From Pseudomonadota bacterium (GTDB lineage Bacteria > Pseudomonadota > Alphaproteobacteria > Sphingomonadales > Sphingomonadaceae): a DNA stretch of 45,376 nt. A program made the translations under genes and the position numbers. The stretch is taken from assembly GCA_023436615.1 (NCBI GenBank), contig JAEZIO010000035.1:1-45376 (forward strand). Reading direction: 5' to 3'. The notes under the pieces were generated by a model. That model saw only the letters and a program-made list of their open reading frames with translations. It did not search any database and had not been told where the DNA came from. This document shows, piece after piece, positions 1-9,773 of this stretch (the first letter of the stretch is position 1; every line of letters starts with the position of its first letter).

Positions 1-212
1 GCGACGTTGGAAATGTGCAGCGGCGCTTCCTTGCGCTCGATCCCGCCCTGCGGGTTCAGCTGCGTCGGCTTGCGGTGGCGAGCGTGAACGTTGATCCCCG
101 AGACGATCACCTTGTCGTCCCTCGGGATCACCTTGGTCACTTCGCCGGTCCGGCCCTTGTCCTTGCCGGACAGGACCACGACCGTGTCGCCCTTGCGGAT
201 CTTCATCGCCAT
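1..212 (-). CDS. rplX: 50S ribosomal protein L24 (3' end outside window)
   Basis: First 70 codons of ribosomal protein L24, one of the two initiator proteins of 50S assembly, which binds the 5' domain of 23S rRNA. The protein starts MAMKIRKGDTVVVLSGKDKG, the KOW-type beta-barrel start typical of L24, and continues through GINVHARHRKPTQ. The ATG at 212 overlaps the rplN stop by one base (TAATG), so translation is probably coupled. The gene runs off the left edge of the window, so about a third of the usual 100-105 residues is missing. As elsewhere in bacteria it follows rplN in the spc part of the cluster. Confidence 0.96.
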   Translation of the reverse strand, partial: MAMKIRKGDTVVVLSGKDKGRTGEVTKVIPRDDKVIVSGINVHARHRKPTQLNPQGGIERKEAPLHISNV

Positions 213-580
213 TACAAAACCTCCGGCGCGAGGCTGATGATCTTCATGTGCTTCTTCGCCCGAAGCTCGCGAACGACCGGGCCGAAGATGCGCGTGCCGA
301 TCGGCTCGTCGCTCTTGTTCACAAGCACCGCCGCGTTCGAATCGAAGCGGATCACCGAACCGTCCGGACGGCGGATGTCCTTCGCGGTGCGGACGATCAC
401 CGCGCGGTGAACGTCGCCCTTCTTCACGCGGCCGCGCGGCGCCGCTTCCTTGACGGAAACGACGATGATGTCGCCGACGCCTGCAACGCGGCGCTTGGAC
501 CCGCCCAGCACCTTGATGCACTCGACGCGCTTGGCCCCGCTGTTGTCCGCGACGTCCAGGTTGGACTGCATCTGGATCAT
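212..580 (-). CDS. rplN: 50S ribosomal protein L14
   Basis: L14 (122 residues, the usual length) binds 23S rRNA at the subunit interface and contacts 16S rRNA. The protein begins MIQMQSNLDVADNSGAK and keeps the conserved VKKGDVHRAVIVRT and RFDSNAAVL segments of the L14 beta barrel, ending SLAPEVL. It lies 28 bases downstream of rpsQ and its stop codon overlaps the rplX start. Nothing unusual was seen. The family assignment is certain from sequence alone. Confidence 0.97.
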   Translation of the reverse strand: MIQMQSNLDVADNSGAKRVECIKVLGGSKRRVAGVGDIIVVSVKEAAPRGRVKKGDVHRAVIVRTAKDIRRPDGSVIRFDSNAAVLVNKSDEPIGTRIFGPVVRELRAKKHMKIISLAPEVL

Positions 581-608
581 TGTTCGACCCTATCCTCTAT
601 CTATCTGC

Positions 609-1001
609 TCAGGCGTCCGCTTCGGCGACGTCTTCGGCCTTCGCCTTGCCCTTGCCCTTGGAGGCCTTGGCGGGCTTCTTCTCTGGCTTCTCGGACGCTG
701 CCGTTGCCTCCGCCGGAGGCGCGACAACGTCCGGCTCGTCGATCTCGACAGCGGCGACCTTCGCGGCGCCGAGGCGCTCGACGACCGTCCAGGTCTTGGT
801 CTTCGAAATCGGCTTGCACTCTTCGATGCGCACCTGCTCCCCCATGCGGAACGCATTGTCCGCATCGTGGGCGTGGTACTTCTTCGAACGGCGGATGATC
901 TTGCCGTACAGCGGGTGCTTCACCCGCCGGTCGACGCGGACGGTGACCGTCTTGTCACCCTTGTCCGACACCACGGTGCCGATCAGGACGCGCTTTGGCA
1001 T
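609..1001 (-). CDS. rpsQ: 30S ribosomal protein S17 with an extra Lys/Ala/Glu-rich C-terminal tail
   Basis: S17 is a primary 16S rRNA-binding OB-fold protein. Residues 1-83 (MPKRVLIGTVVSDKGDKTVT, then VKHPLYGKIIRRSKKYHAHD) are standard S17. Bacterial S17 usually ends near residue 80-90, but here about 47 more residues rich in Ala, Lys, Glu and Pro follow (SEKPEKKPAKASKGKGKAKA, ending in an acidic stretch). The ATG at 1001 was chosen over an in-frame TTG at 1007 because the GGGAG ribosome site lies 10 bases upstream of the ATG and only 4 from the TTG. It sits between rpmC and rplN. Confidence 0.95.
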   Translation of the reverse strand: MPKRVLIGTVVSDKGDKTVTVRVDRRVKHPLYGKIIRRSKKYHAHDADNAFRMGEQVRIEECKPISKTKTWTVVERLGAAKVAAVEIDEPDVVAPPAEATAASEKPEKKPAKASKGKGKAKAEDVAEADA

Positions 1002-1016
1002 CTCCAATAGTCTCCC

Positions 1017-1226
1017 TTACGCCTTCGCGGCCTGTTCGCGGGCGCGCTGGTTCTGAATCGTCTTGATGCGCGCGATGTCACGGCGGACCTCGCGGACGCG
1101 CGACGGCTTCTCGAGCTGGTTCGTCGCCGACTGGAAGCGCAGGTTGAACTGCTCGCGCTTCAGCTCGGTCAGCTGCTGCTGCAGCTGGTCGTCGCTCTTG
1201 ACCTTGAGATCGTCGGTCGCGGTCAT
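1017..1226 (-). CDS. rpmC: 50S ribosomal protein L29
   Basis: L29 (69 residues) is a two-helix protein near the peptide exit tunnel. It begins MTATDDLKVKSDDQLQQQL and contains the signature segment LKREQFNLRFQSATNQLEKP followed by RVREVRRDIARIKT. The ATG at 1226 lies one base past the rplP stop (TAA at 1228-1230), so the two are probably coupled. The open frame extends 33 codons further upstream, but that part is rplP in another frame, and the chosen start gives the family's normal length. Confidence 0.96.
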   Translation of the reverse strand: MTATDDLKVKSDDQLQQQLTELKREQFNLRFQSATNQLEKPSRVREVRRDIARIKTIQNQRAREQAAKA

Positions 1227-1227
1227 C

Positions 1228-1662
1228 TTAACGATCCTCCTCGACCAGCGTCTCACCGAGGCGCGCGACGACCTTGGTCTTGATCGGCAACTTCTCGGCG
1301 GCGCGCTCGAACGCCGTCTTGGCAAGCGGACCGGGGATCCCGTCGAGCTCGAACAGGATCCGGCCCGGCTTGACGCGCGCCACCCAGAACTCGGGCGCGC
1401 CCTTGCCCGAGCCCATGCGGACTTCGGCAGGCTTCGAACTGACCGGAACGTCCGGGAACACGCGAATCCAGAGACGGCCCTGACGGCGGATGTGGCGCTG
1501 GATCGCGCGGCGAGCCGCCTCGATCTGGCGCGCGGTGATCCGCTCGGGCTCCATCGCCTTCAGGCCGAAGGCGCCGAAATTGAGCTCGGTCCCGCCCTTG
1601 GCGTTGCCGTGGATGCGGCCCTTGAAGGCCTTGCGGAACTTGGTGCGCTTGGGTTGCAGCAT
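1228..1662 (-). CDS. rplP: 50S ribosomal protein L16
   Basis: L16 (144 residues) helps shape the A-site finger and tRNA-binding region of the 50S subunit. The protein starts MLQPKRTKFRKAFKGRIHGN and keeps the LKAMEPERITARQIEAARRA and RMGSGKGAPEFWVARVKPG segments diagnostic of L16. Length is normal for the family. It lies 17 bases after rpsC and is followed at once by rpmC, the standard S10-operon order. Confidence 0.97.
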   Translation of the reverse strand: MLQPKRTKFRKAFKGRIHGNAKGGTELNFGAFGLKAMEPERITARQIEAARRAIQRHIRRQGRLWIRVFPDVPVSSKPAEVRMGSGKGAPEFWVARVKPGRILFELDGIPGPLAKTAFERAAEKLPIKTKVVARLGETLVEEDR

Positions 1663-1679
1663 CTGTTTTTCCTAAAGCC

Positions 1680-2390
1680 TTAGCGACCGCGGTCTTCGCG
1701 AGCCGGACGGACGCCGGAGGTCTGGGCCTCCATCATCAGCCGGTCCTGGGCGGTCGGGTCGTGACCCAGGATCTCACCCTTGAAGATCCATACCTTGACG
1801 CCGCAGACGCCGTAGGCGGTGTGCGCCTCGGCTTCCGCGTAATCGACATTGCCGCGCAGCGTGTGCAGGGGAACACGGCCCTCGCGGTACCATTCGGTGC
1901 GCGCGATCTCCGCTCCGCCGAGACGGCCCGAGCAGGTGATGCGGATGCCCTCCGCGCCGAGCCGAAGCGCCGACTGAACCGCGCGCTTCATCGCGCGGCG
2001 GAAGGCGATGCGGCGCTCGAGCTGGTCGGCGACTCCCTGCGCGACAAGCTTGGCGTCCACTTCCGGCTTGCGGATCTCGACGATGTTGAGGCTCACGTCG
2101 CTCGACGTCATCGACGACAGCGTCTTGCGGAGCTTTTCGATATCGGCGCCCTTCTTGCCGATGATCACGCCGGGGCGCGCCGCGTAAATCGAAATCCGGC
2201 AGATCTTCGCCGGACGCTCGATCACGACCTTCGAGATCGCCGCCTGCGGCAGGTTCTCGATGATGTACCGGCGGATCTTGAGATCCTCGAGCAGGAGCCG
2301 ACCGTAATCCTGACCTTCCGCGAACCAGCGGCTGTCCCAGGTCCGGTTGATCTGCAGGCGGAGCCCGACGGGTGAGGTTTTCTGGCCCAT
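1680..2390 (-). CDS. rpsC: 30S ribosomal protein S3
   Basis: S3 (236 residues) forms part of the mRNA entry tunnel and has helicase-assisting basic residues. The N-terminus MGQKTSPVGLRLQINRTWDS is typical. The KH domain with GVIIGKKGADIEKLRKTL (about residues 74-93) and the C-terminal domain with RITCSGRLGGAEIARTEWYR are both present. The end lacks the long tail of some homologues. It follows rplV by three bases and precedes rplP. Confidence 0.97.
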   Translation of the reverse strand: MGQKTSPVGLRLQINRTWDSRWFAEGQDYGRLLLEDLKIRRYIIENLPQAAISKVVIERPAKICRISIYAARPGVIIGKKGADIEKLRKTLSSMTSSDVSLNIVEIRKPEVDAKLVAQGVADQLERRIAFRRAMKRAVQSALRLGAEGIRITCSGRLGGAEIARTEWYREGRVPLHTLRGNVDYAEAEAHTAYGVCGVKVWIFKGEILGHDPTAQDRLMMEAQTSGVRPAREDRGR

Positions 2391-2393
2391 AAG

Positions 2394-2771
2394 TTACGCT
2401 TCTTCCTGCTCGCGAACGACCACCCGGAGGCGGCTGAACGGCTTGACGATACGGGCCGAACGGCCGCGCGCGCGGGTCATGAACCGCTTCATCGAGATCG
2501 ACTTGCCGACGCTCGCTTCGGCGACGATCAGCGCGTCCACGTCGAGGTTGTGGTTGTTCTCCGCATTGGCGACCGCCGATGCTAGGACCTTGCGGACATC
2601 CTCGGCCATGCCCTTGGGCGAGAACTTGAGGATGTTCAGCGCTTCCTCGACCTTGCGGCCACGAATCATCTGCGCGACCAGGTTCAGCTTGCGAGCCGAG
2701 CCGCGAATGGTGTTGCCAACGGCCAGCGCTTCCTTGTCGCCGACCTTGCGCGGTGCAGCCTGCTTGCCCAT
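2394..2771 (-). CDS. rplV: 50S ribosomal protein L22
   Basis: L22 (125 residues) lines the peptide exit tunnel with its long beta hairpin. The sequence has SARKLNLVAQMIRGRKVEEA near the N-terminus and the hairpin region VGKSISMKRFMTRARGRSAR, followed by SRLRVVVREQEEA. The N-terminus MGKQAAPRKVGDKEALAVGN is a little longer than in E. coli, as in other alphaproteobacteria. The ATG at 2771 overlaps the rpsS stop by one base. Confidence 0.97.
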   Translation of the reverse strand: MGKQAAPRKVGDKEALAVGNTIRGSARKLNLVAQMIRGRKVEEALNILKFSPKGMAEDVRKVLASAVANAENNHNLDVDALIVAEASVGKSISMKRFMTRARGRSARIVKPFSRLRVVVREQEEA

Positions 2772-3046
2772 CAGCGCTTGCCCTTCTTGTCGGACGCGTG
2801 GCCGTGGAAGGTGCGGGTCGGCGCGAACTCGCCGAGCTTCATGCCTACCATGTCCTCATTGACCGACACCGGCACGAACTTGCGGCCGTTGTAGACGTTG
2901 AAGGTGAGGCCGACGAACTGCGGCAGGATCGTCGAACGCCGCGACCAGGTCTTGATCGGCGCGCGGCCACCCTTGTCCTGCGCAGCTTCCGCTTTCTTCA
3001 GCAGCGAAAGCTCGACGAACGGGCCTTTCCAGACGGAACGGGCCAT
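2771..3046 (-). CDS. rpsS: 30S ribosomal protein S19
   Basis: S19 (91 residues) sits in the head of the 30S subunit with S13. It starts MARSVWKGPFVELSLLKKAE and has the invariant TWSRRSTILPQFVGLTFNVY and FAPTRTFHGHASDKKGKR segments. It lies between rplB (3 bases upstream) and rplV (one-base overlap), the standard order. Confidence 0.97.
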   Translation of the reverse strand: MARSVWKGPFVELSLLKKAEAAQDKGGRAPIKTWSRRSTILPQFVGLTFNVYNGRKFVPVSVNEDMVGMKLGEFAPTRTFHGHASDKKGKR

Positions 3047-3049
3047 TGC

Positions 3050-3886
3050 TTAACCCTTCTTCTTCGCGTGACGCGACCGGATGATGAACTTGTCGGTCGC
3101 TTTGTTGCTACGAGTGCGGGCACCCTTGGTCGGCTTGCCCCACGGAGTGACCGGGTGACGGCCGCCCGACGTCCGGCCTTCGCCACCGCCGTGCGGGTGA
3201 TCGACCGGGTTCTTGGCGACGCCGCGAGTCAGCGGGCGCTTGCCAAGCCAGCGGGTGCGGCCGGCCTTGGCGAGCGTCTGGTTGGCATTGTCCGGGTTGG
3301 ACACGGCGCCCACCGTCGCCATGCAGTCGGCGCGGACATACCGCTGCTCGCCTGAATTCAGCCTGACGATGACCATTCCGCGGTCGCGGCCCACGACCTG
3401 CACATAGGTGCCTGCCGCGCGCGCGATCTGACCGCCCTTGCCCGGCTTCAGCTCGACGTTGTGAACGATGGTTCCGACCGGCATCTGGCCGATCTCCATC
3501 GCATTGCCCGGCTTCACGTCGACCTTCTTGCCCGCGATCACCTTGTCGCCCGGAGCGAGGCGCTGCGGAGCGATGATATAGGCCTGCTCACCCCCCTCGT
3601 AGGTCACGAGCGCGATGAACGCCGACCGGTTGGGGTCGTACTCCAGCCGCTCGACGGTCCCGACGACGTCCCAGGTGCGCCGCTTGAAATCGATGTAGCG
3701 ATACTTCTGCTTGTGGCCGCCGGCGATCCCGCGCGACGTCACGTGACCCTTGTTGTTGCGGCCGCCGGTCTTGCGCTTGCCTTCGGTGAGCGCCTTGACG
3801 GGCTTGCCCTTCCACAGCGCGGACTTGTCGACCAGGATCAGGCCGCGGCGAGCGGGCGAGGTCGGCTTATATTGCTTCAGTGCCAT
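3050..3886 (-). CDS. rplB: 50S ribosomal protein L2
   Basis: L2 (278 residues) is essential for subunit association and the peptidyl-transferase centre. The N-terminal RNA-binding OB-fold, the central SH3-like domain and the conserved C-terminal motif NPVDHPHGGGEGRTSGG with the invariant His are all present, ending SRHAKKKG. The start MALKQYKPTSPARRGLILVD is typical. It follows rplW by three bases and precedes rpsS. Confidence 0.97.
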   Translation of the reverse strand: MALKQYKPTSPARRGLILVDKSALWKGKPVKALTEGKRKTGGRNNKGHVTSRGIAGGHKQKYRYIDFKRRTWDVVGTVERLEYDPNRSAFIALVTYEGGEQAYIIAPQRLAPGDKVIAGKKVDVKPGNAMEIGQMPVGTIVHNVELKPGKGGQIARAAGTYVQVVGRDRGMVIVRLNSGEQRYVRADCMATVGAVSNPDNANQTLAKAGRTRWLGKRPLTRGVAKNPVDHPHGGGEGRTSGGRHPVTPWGKPTKGARTRSNKATDKFIIRSRHAKKKG

Positions 3887-3889
3887 GGC

Positions 3890-4204
3890 TTAGATCCCGC
3901 TCGTCACGTCGATGGTCTGGCCCGCGGCCAGCGTCACGATCGCTTTCTTGAAGTCGGACCGCTGATAGGGCCGGCCCTTCCAGCGCTTGGTCTTGCCCTT
4001 GGTCACCGCCGTGTTCACTCCGGTCACCGTCACGTTGAAGAGCGCCTCGACGGCGGCCTTGATCTCGGGCTTGGACGCGTCGGATGCGACCTTGAAGACG
4101 ACGGCGTTGTGCTCGGAGAGCATGGTCGACTTCTCGGTGATGTGCGGCGCGAGGACGACGTCGTAATGACGCGCGTCGATCTTGGTCTGCTGCTTCTTAG
4201 CCAT
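3890..4204 (-). CDS. rplW: 50S ribosomal protein L23
   Basis: L23 (104 residues) sits at the tunnel exit and is the docking site for SRP and trigger factor. The signature HYDVVLAPHITEKSTMLSEH and the TGVNTAVTKGKTKRWKGRPY loop are present. The ATG at 4204 lies inside the end of rplD: the two frames overlap by eight bases, with the rplD stop TAA at 4197-4199, so translation is probably coupled. Confidence 0.97.
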   Translation of the reverse strand: MAKKQQTKIDARHYDVVLAPHITEKSTMLSEHNAVVFKVASDASKPEIKAAVEALFNVTVTGVNTAVTKGKTKRWKGRPYQRSDFKKAIVTLAAGQTIDVTSGI

Positions 4205-4823
4205 TGAACCGCGCCTCCAGCTTCTCGACCGCGGCGCGGGTCAAGACCAGCGTCTCGTGGCGCATGATGTCGTAAACATTGGCCCCGACCGCCGGCAGCA
4301 GGTCGATGCTCTCGAGGTTCGACGACGCGCGTGCGAAACCGACGTTGAGCGCGTCGCCGTCGATCACCAGCGCAGTCTTGCCAAGGCCGAGACTGCCGAG
4401 CTTGCTCCTGAGCTCCTTCGTCTTCCCTTCGGCCAGGTCGAGGTTGTCGAGGACAATCAGGTTGCCGTCGCGAGCTTTCGCGGACAGCGCCATCTTGAGC
4501 CCCAGCGCGCGAACCTTCTTGTTCAGGCTCGACGCGAAGATCCGGGCCCGGGGGCCGTGCGCCTTGCCGCCGCCGACGAAGATCGGGGCGCGGCGGTCGC
4601 CGTGACGAGCGGTTCCGCCGCCCTTCTGGCGACCGAACTTCTTGCCGGTGCGGGCGACGTCGCTGCGCTCGCGAGCCGCACGCGCGGGGGCGCGGCGGTT
4701 GACGAGCTGCCACGTCACCACCCGGTGGAGGATGTCGGCGCGCGGCTCGACACCGAAAATCTCGTCGTTGAGCTCGATATCGCCGCCCTTTCCGGCGTCC
4801 AGGCTCTGGACCTTGACCTTCAT
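4197..4823 (-). CDS. rplD: 50S ribosomal protein L4
   Basis: L4 (208 residues) binds domain I of 23S rRNA and reaches into the exit tunnel. In E. coli it also represses its own S10 operon by binding the leader. The tunnel loop ARTGKKFGRQKGGGTARHGD and the GGGKAHGPRARIFASSLNKK segment are typical. It lies three bases after rplC and overlaps rplW. Whether it regulates this operon is not shown, but the structured RNA between rpsJ and rplC (5730-5922) is a possible site. Confidence 0.97.
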   Translation of the reverse strand: MKVKVQSLDAGKGGDIELNDEIFGVEPRADILHRVVTWQLVNRRAPARAARERSDVARTGKKFGRQKGGGTARHGDRRAPIFVGGGKAHGPRARIFASSLNKKVRALGLKMALSAKARDGNLIVLDNLDLAEGKTKELRSKLGSLGLGKTALVIDGDALNVGFARASSNLESIDLLPAVGANVYDIMRHETLVLTRAAVEKLEARFNG

Positions 4824-4826
4824 GGC

Positions 4827-5729
4827 TTAGCCTTCCTTGCTCTCGTCGCCGGCGGGGGCTTCACCCTCGCCTGCGCCGGAGTCCTTGTTCTCTTCGGCCT
4901 CGGCAGCTTCGGCCTCGGCAGCCGCGCCAGCTTCCTGCTCGGCAGCGATCGCGGCCACTTCGTCGTCACCGGGGAGCGCCGGGATCTCGTGGACCGCGCC
5001 CTCCTCGACCAGACCCGCAGGAGCCTGCTCCTCTTCCGCCTCTTGAGCCTTCTTCGGCTCGAAGAGGCCCGCCGGATACGGCGCACTCTCGTTGCGCTCG
5101 ACCTTGATCGCGTCGCGAATGGTCAGCCAGCTGCCCTTGTGGCCCGGCACCGACCCCTTAATGAAGATCAGGCCACGGACGGGATCGGTACGGACGATCT
5201 CGAGGTTCTGCTGGGTGCGGTTGCGCGCGCCCATGTGACCCGCCATCTTCTTGTTCTTGAACACCCGGCCCGGGTCCTGGCGGTTGCCGGTCGATCCGTG
5301 CGAGCGATGCGAGACCGAAACGCCGTGGGTCGCGCGGAGACCGCCGAAGTTCCAGCGCTTCATCGCGCCGGCAAAGCCCTTGCCCTGCGTGACGCCCGAG
5401 ACGTCGACCAGCTGCCCGGCGACGAAATGGTCGGCGCTCAGCGTCGCTCCGACGTCGAGCATCGCGTCTTCCGCGACGCGGAACTCGACGATCTTGGCCT
5501 TCGGCTCGACCTCGGCCTTGCCGAACGCGGCGCGTTGCGGCTTGGTGAGATTCTTGGCCTTCGCCTTGCCGGCGCCAAGCTGGACCGCCGTATAGCCGTC
5601 ACGATCGGCCTCGCGGCGGCCGACGACCTGCACGCCATCCAGCTGCAGGACGGTCACGGGCACATGCCGTCCGTCCGCCTGGAACAGGCGAGTCATTCCT
5701 ACCTTCTTCGCGATCACGCCAGTGCGCAT
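4827..5729 (-). CDS. rplC: 50S ribosomal protein L3 with a long acidic C-terminal tail
   Basis: L3 binds near the 3' end of 23S rRNA and starts 50S assembly. Residues 1-220 are standard (MRTGVIAKKVGMTRLFQADG, then the methylated-Gln loop region HRSHGSTGNRQDPGRVFKNK and KMAGHMGARNRTQQNLEIVR). Bacterial L3 is usually 205-240 residues. This one has 300, the last ~80 being Glu/Ala-rich and strongly acidic (AEAEAAEAEENKDSGAGEGE). The start ATG at 5729 has an AGGAG ribosome site nine bases upstream. A 193-base structured spacer precedes it. Confidence 0.95.
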   Translation of the reverse strand: MRTGVIAKKVGMTRLFQADGRHVPVTVLQLDGVQVVGRREADRDGYTAVQLGAGKAKAKNLTKPQRAAFGKAEVEPKAKIVEFRVAEDAMLDVGATLSADHFVAGQLVDVSGVTQGKGFAGAMKRWNFGGLRATHGVSVSHRSHGSTGNRQDPGRVFKNKKMAGHMGARNRTQQNLEIVRTDPVRGLIFIKGSVPGHKGSWLTIRDAIKVERNESAPYPAGLFEPKKAQEAEEEQAPAGLVEEGAVHEIPALPGDDEVAAIAAEQEAGAAAEAEAAEAEENKDSGAGEGEAPAGDESKEG

Positions 5730-5922
5730 GACCAGTTGCTCCTACACAGAGGCACACGGGGACATTCCCGAGTGCTTGCAGCCCGTTCGAATTTCCGCAT
5801 GCCCCGCCTGGGCTAATGCTCCCGAAGGAACGGCGGGGACGCAGCCGGAGCAAAGCTCCGCGGTATCTCCCGATCATTCCCCGCAAACGACTTTGCGGGG
5901 CCCCCGTCAGGGGCACTGGCGG
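5730..5922 (-). promoter_or_regulatory. Structured spacer/leader between rpsJ and rplC
   Basis: This 193-base gap is unusually long for the rpsJ-rplC junction, which is normally a few tens of bases. It can form several perfect hairpins: CCCCGCAAA/TTTGCGGGG around a 4-base loop at 5879-5900, CGGAGC/GCTCCG around AAA at 5846-5860, CCCC/GGGG around GTCA at about 5902-5913, and a longer-range CCCCGCC (5802-5808) with GGCGGGG (5832-5838). No open frame of its own is convincing. It may be an r-protein regulatory RNA, a processing site or an attenuator. The role is inference from structure only. Confidence 0.55.
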
Positions 5923-6234
5923 TTAGGCCAGTTTGATCTCGACGTCGACGCCCGCAGCAAGATCGAGCTTCATCAGCGCGTCGACCGTCTGCGGAGTGGG
6001 CTGCACGATGTCGAGCAGCCGCTTGTACGTCCTCACCTCGAACTGCTCGCGCGACTTCTTGTCGATGTGCGGCGAGCGGTTGACGGTGAACTTCTCAATG
6101 CGCGTCGGAAGGGGAATGGGTCCACGGATGAGAGCACCCGTACGGCGCGCCGTGTCGGCGATGTCGCCGGTTGCCTGGTCGAGCACTCGATGATCGAAAG
6201 CCTTCAGGCGAATCCGGATGTTCTGCGTTTCCAT
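5923..6234 (-). CDS. rpsJ: 30S ribosomal protein S10
   Basis: S10 (103 residues, the standard length) is a 30S head protein that also acts as NusE in antitermination complexes. The sequence METQNIRIRLKAFDHRVLDQ and the segment TGALIRGPIPLPTRIEKFTV are characteristic, followed by HIDKKSREQFEVRTYKRLLD. An in-frame start 11 codons upstream (6267) was rejected because METQNIRIRLKAFDH is the usual alphaproteobacterial N-terminus. It lies 116 bases downstream of tuf behind a hairpin. Confidence 0.97.
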   Translation of the reverse strand: METQNIRIRLKAFDHRVLDQATGDIADTARRTGALIRGPIPLPTRIEKFTVNRSPHIDKKSREQFEVRTYKRLLDIVQPTPQTVDALMKLDLAAGVDVEIKLA

Positions 6235-6309
6235 GTCCCTACCGATGCGAAAGAGCCGGCGAACCACAGCCGAAGCCGCGGCCCGCGAAATCCAATGGTA
6301 CTAAGTGCA

Positions 6310-6339
6310 AGCCGCGCGAATCTCTCGACCCGCGCGGCT
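6310..6339 (-). terminator. Hairpin downstream of tuf, possible terminator or attenuator
   Basis: A perfect 9-bp stem (AGCCGCGCG/CGCGCGGCT) with a 12-base loop begins 12 bases past the tuf stop. On the transcribed strand it is followed by TTGCACTTAG rather than a run of T, so it is a weak intrinsic terminator at best. It may partly separate the str genes from the S10 genes or protect the tuf mRNA end. Confidence 0.5.
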
Positions 6340-6350
6340 GGCGCCCTATA

Positions 6351-7541
6351 TTACTTCGAGATCGAGCCGACAACCCCCGCGCCGACCGTGCGGCCGCCTT
6401 CGCGGATCGCGAAGCGCAGGCCCTGGTCCATGGCGATGGGTGCGATCAGCTTCACGCCGAGCGTGACGTTGTCGCCAGGCATGACCATCTCGGTGCCTTC
6501 CGGCAGCTGGACTTCGCCGGTGACGTCCGTCGTCCGGAAGTAGAACTGCGGACGATAGTTGGCGAAGAACGGCGTATGGCGGCCGCCCTCGTCCTTCGAC
6601 AGGACGTAGACTTCGGCCTGGAAGTCGGTGTGCGGAGTGATCGAGCCGGGCTTGGCCAGAACCTGGCCGCGCTCGACTTCCTCACGGCCGACGCCGCGGA
6701 TCAGAGCGCCGATGTTGTCGCCGGCCTGGCCCTGATCGAGCAGCTTGCGGAACATCTCGACGCCGGTGACGACCGTCTTTGCGGTGTCCTTGATCCCGAC
6801 GATCTCGACTTCGTCGCCGACCTTGACGATTCCCGTCTCGACGCGGCCCGTGACGACGGTGCCGCGACCCGAAATCGAGAACACGTCCTCGATCGGCATC
6901 AGGAATGGCTTGTCGAGCGGACGTTCCGGGGTCGGGATCCACTCGTCGACGGCGTCCATCAGCTTGAGAACGGCTTCCTTGCCGATCTCGGGGTTCTTGT
7001 CCTCGAGCGCGGCGAGAGCCGAGCCGGCGACGATCGGAATGTTGTCGCCGTCGAACTCACGCTTGGAAAGCTCCTCGCGGATTTCCAGCTCGACCAGCTC
7101 CAGAAGCTCCGGATCGTCGACCTGGTCGACCTTGTTCAGGAACACGACCATCGTCGGAACGCCGACCTGCTTGGCGAGCAGGATGTGCTCCTTGGTCTGC
7201 GGCATCGGGCCGTCGGCGGCCGAAACGACGAGGATCGCTCCGTCCATCTGCGCTGCGCCGGTGATCATGTTCTTCACATAGTCGGCGTGGCCCGGGCAAT
7301 CGACGTGGGCGTAGTGGCGCTTGTCGGTCTCATACTCGACGTGCGCGGTCGAAATGGTGATGCCGCGCTCGCGCTCTTCCGGAGCCTTGTCGATGTTGGC
7401 GTAGTCGGTGAACTCCGCCTGGCCCTTCTCGGCCAGCACCTTGGTGATCGCCGCGGTCAGCGACGTCTTGCCATGGTCCACGTGACCGATGGTGCCGATG
7501 TTAACGTGCGGCTTCGTCCGCTCGAATTTCGCCTTCGCCAT
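6351..7541 (-). CDS. tuf: Elongation factor Tu
   Basis: EF-Tu (396 residues) is the GTPase that delivers aminoacyl-tRNA to the ribosome. The P loop GHVDHGKTSL (about residues 19-28), the switch segment EERERGITISTAHVEYET, DCPGHADYVKNMITGAAQMD and the NKVD guanine-recognition motif are all present, followed by the two beta-barrel domains ending EGGRTVGAGVVGSISK. It lies 72 bases after fusA. Only one copy is visible in the window. Confidence 0.98.
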   Translation of the reverse strand: MAKAKFERTKPHVNIGTIGHVDHGKTSLTAAITKVLAEKGQAEFTDYANIDKAPEERERGITISTAHVEYETDKRHYAHVDCPGHADYVKNMITGAAQMDGAILVVSAADGPMPQTKEHILLAKQVGVPTMVVFLNKVDQVDDPELLELVELEIREELSKREFDGDNIPIVAGSALAALEDKNPEIGKEAVLKLMDAVDEWIPTPERPLDKPFLMPIEDVFSISGRGTVVTGRVETGIVKVGDEVEIVGIKDTAKTVVTGVEMFRKLLDQGQAGDNIGALIRGVGREEVERGQVLAKPGSITPHTDFQAEVYVLSKDEGGRHTPFFANYRPQFYFRTTDVTGEVQLPEGTEMVMPGDNVTLGVKLIAPIAMDQGLRFAIREGGRTVGAGVVGSISK

Positions 7542-7566
7542 TTTACGCCTCTTCTGTGTTGAATTG

Positions 7567-7580
7567 GGGCGGGCCCGCCC
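7567..7580. repeat. GC palindrome between fusA and tuf
   Basis: A perfect 14-base palindrome, GGGCGGGCCCGCCC, sits in the 72-base fusA-tuf spacer, about 26 bases before the tuf start. It has no tail of T residues on either strand. It may fold in the mRNA between the two elongation-factor genes, for example as a processing or stability element, but no function is shown. Confidence 0.4.
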
Positions 7581-7613
7581 AACGCGAGCGCGCCCATAGC
7601 TACAAAATTGCCG

Positions 7614-9707
<2,094 letters not shown>

Positions 9708-9773
9708 TTCAATTCTTCCTTGGCGATGCGGGAATCCGGCAAGCGCCGGCAGGCCGCAATATGGGTGTAAAAA

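Noticed and set aside
4182..5816. Long open frame on the plus strand across rplD and rplC
   Set aside because: It is antisense to two certain ribosomal protein genes, has no family character and reflects high-GC codon bias.
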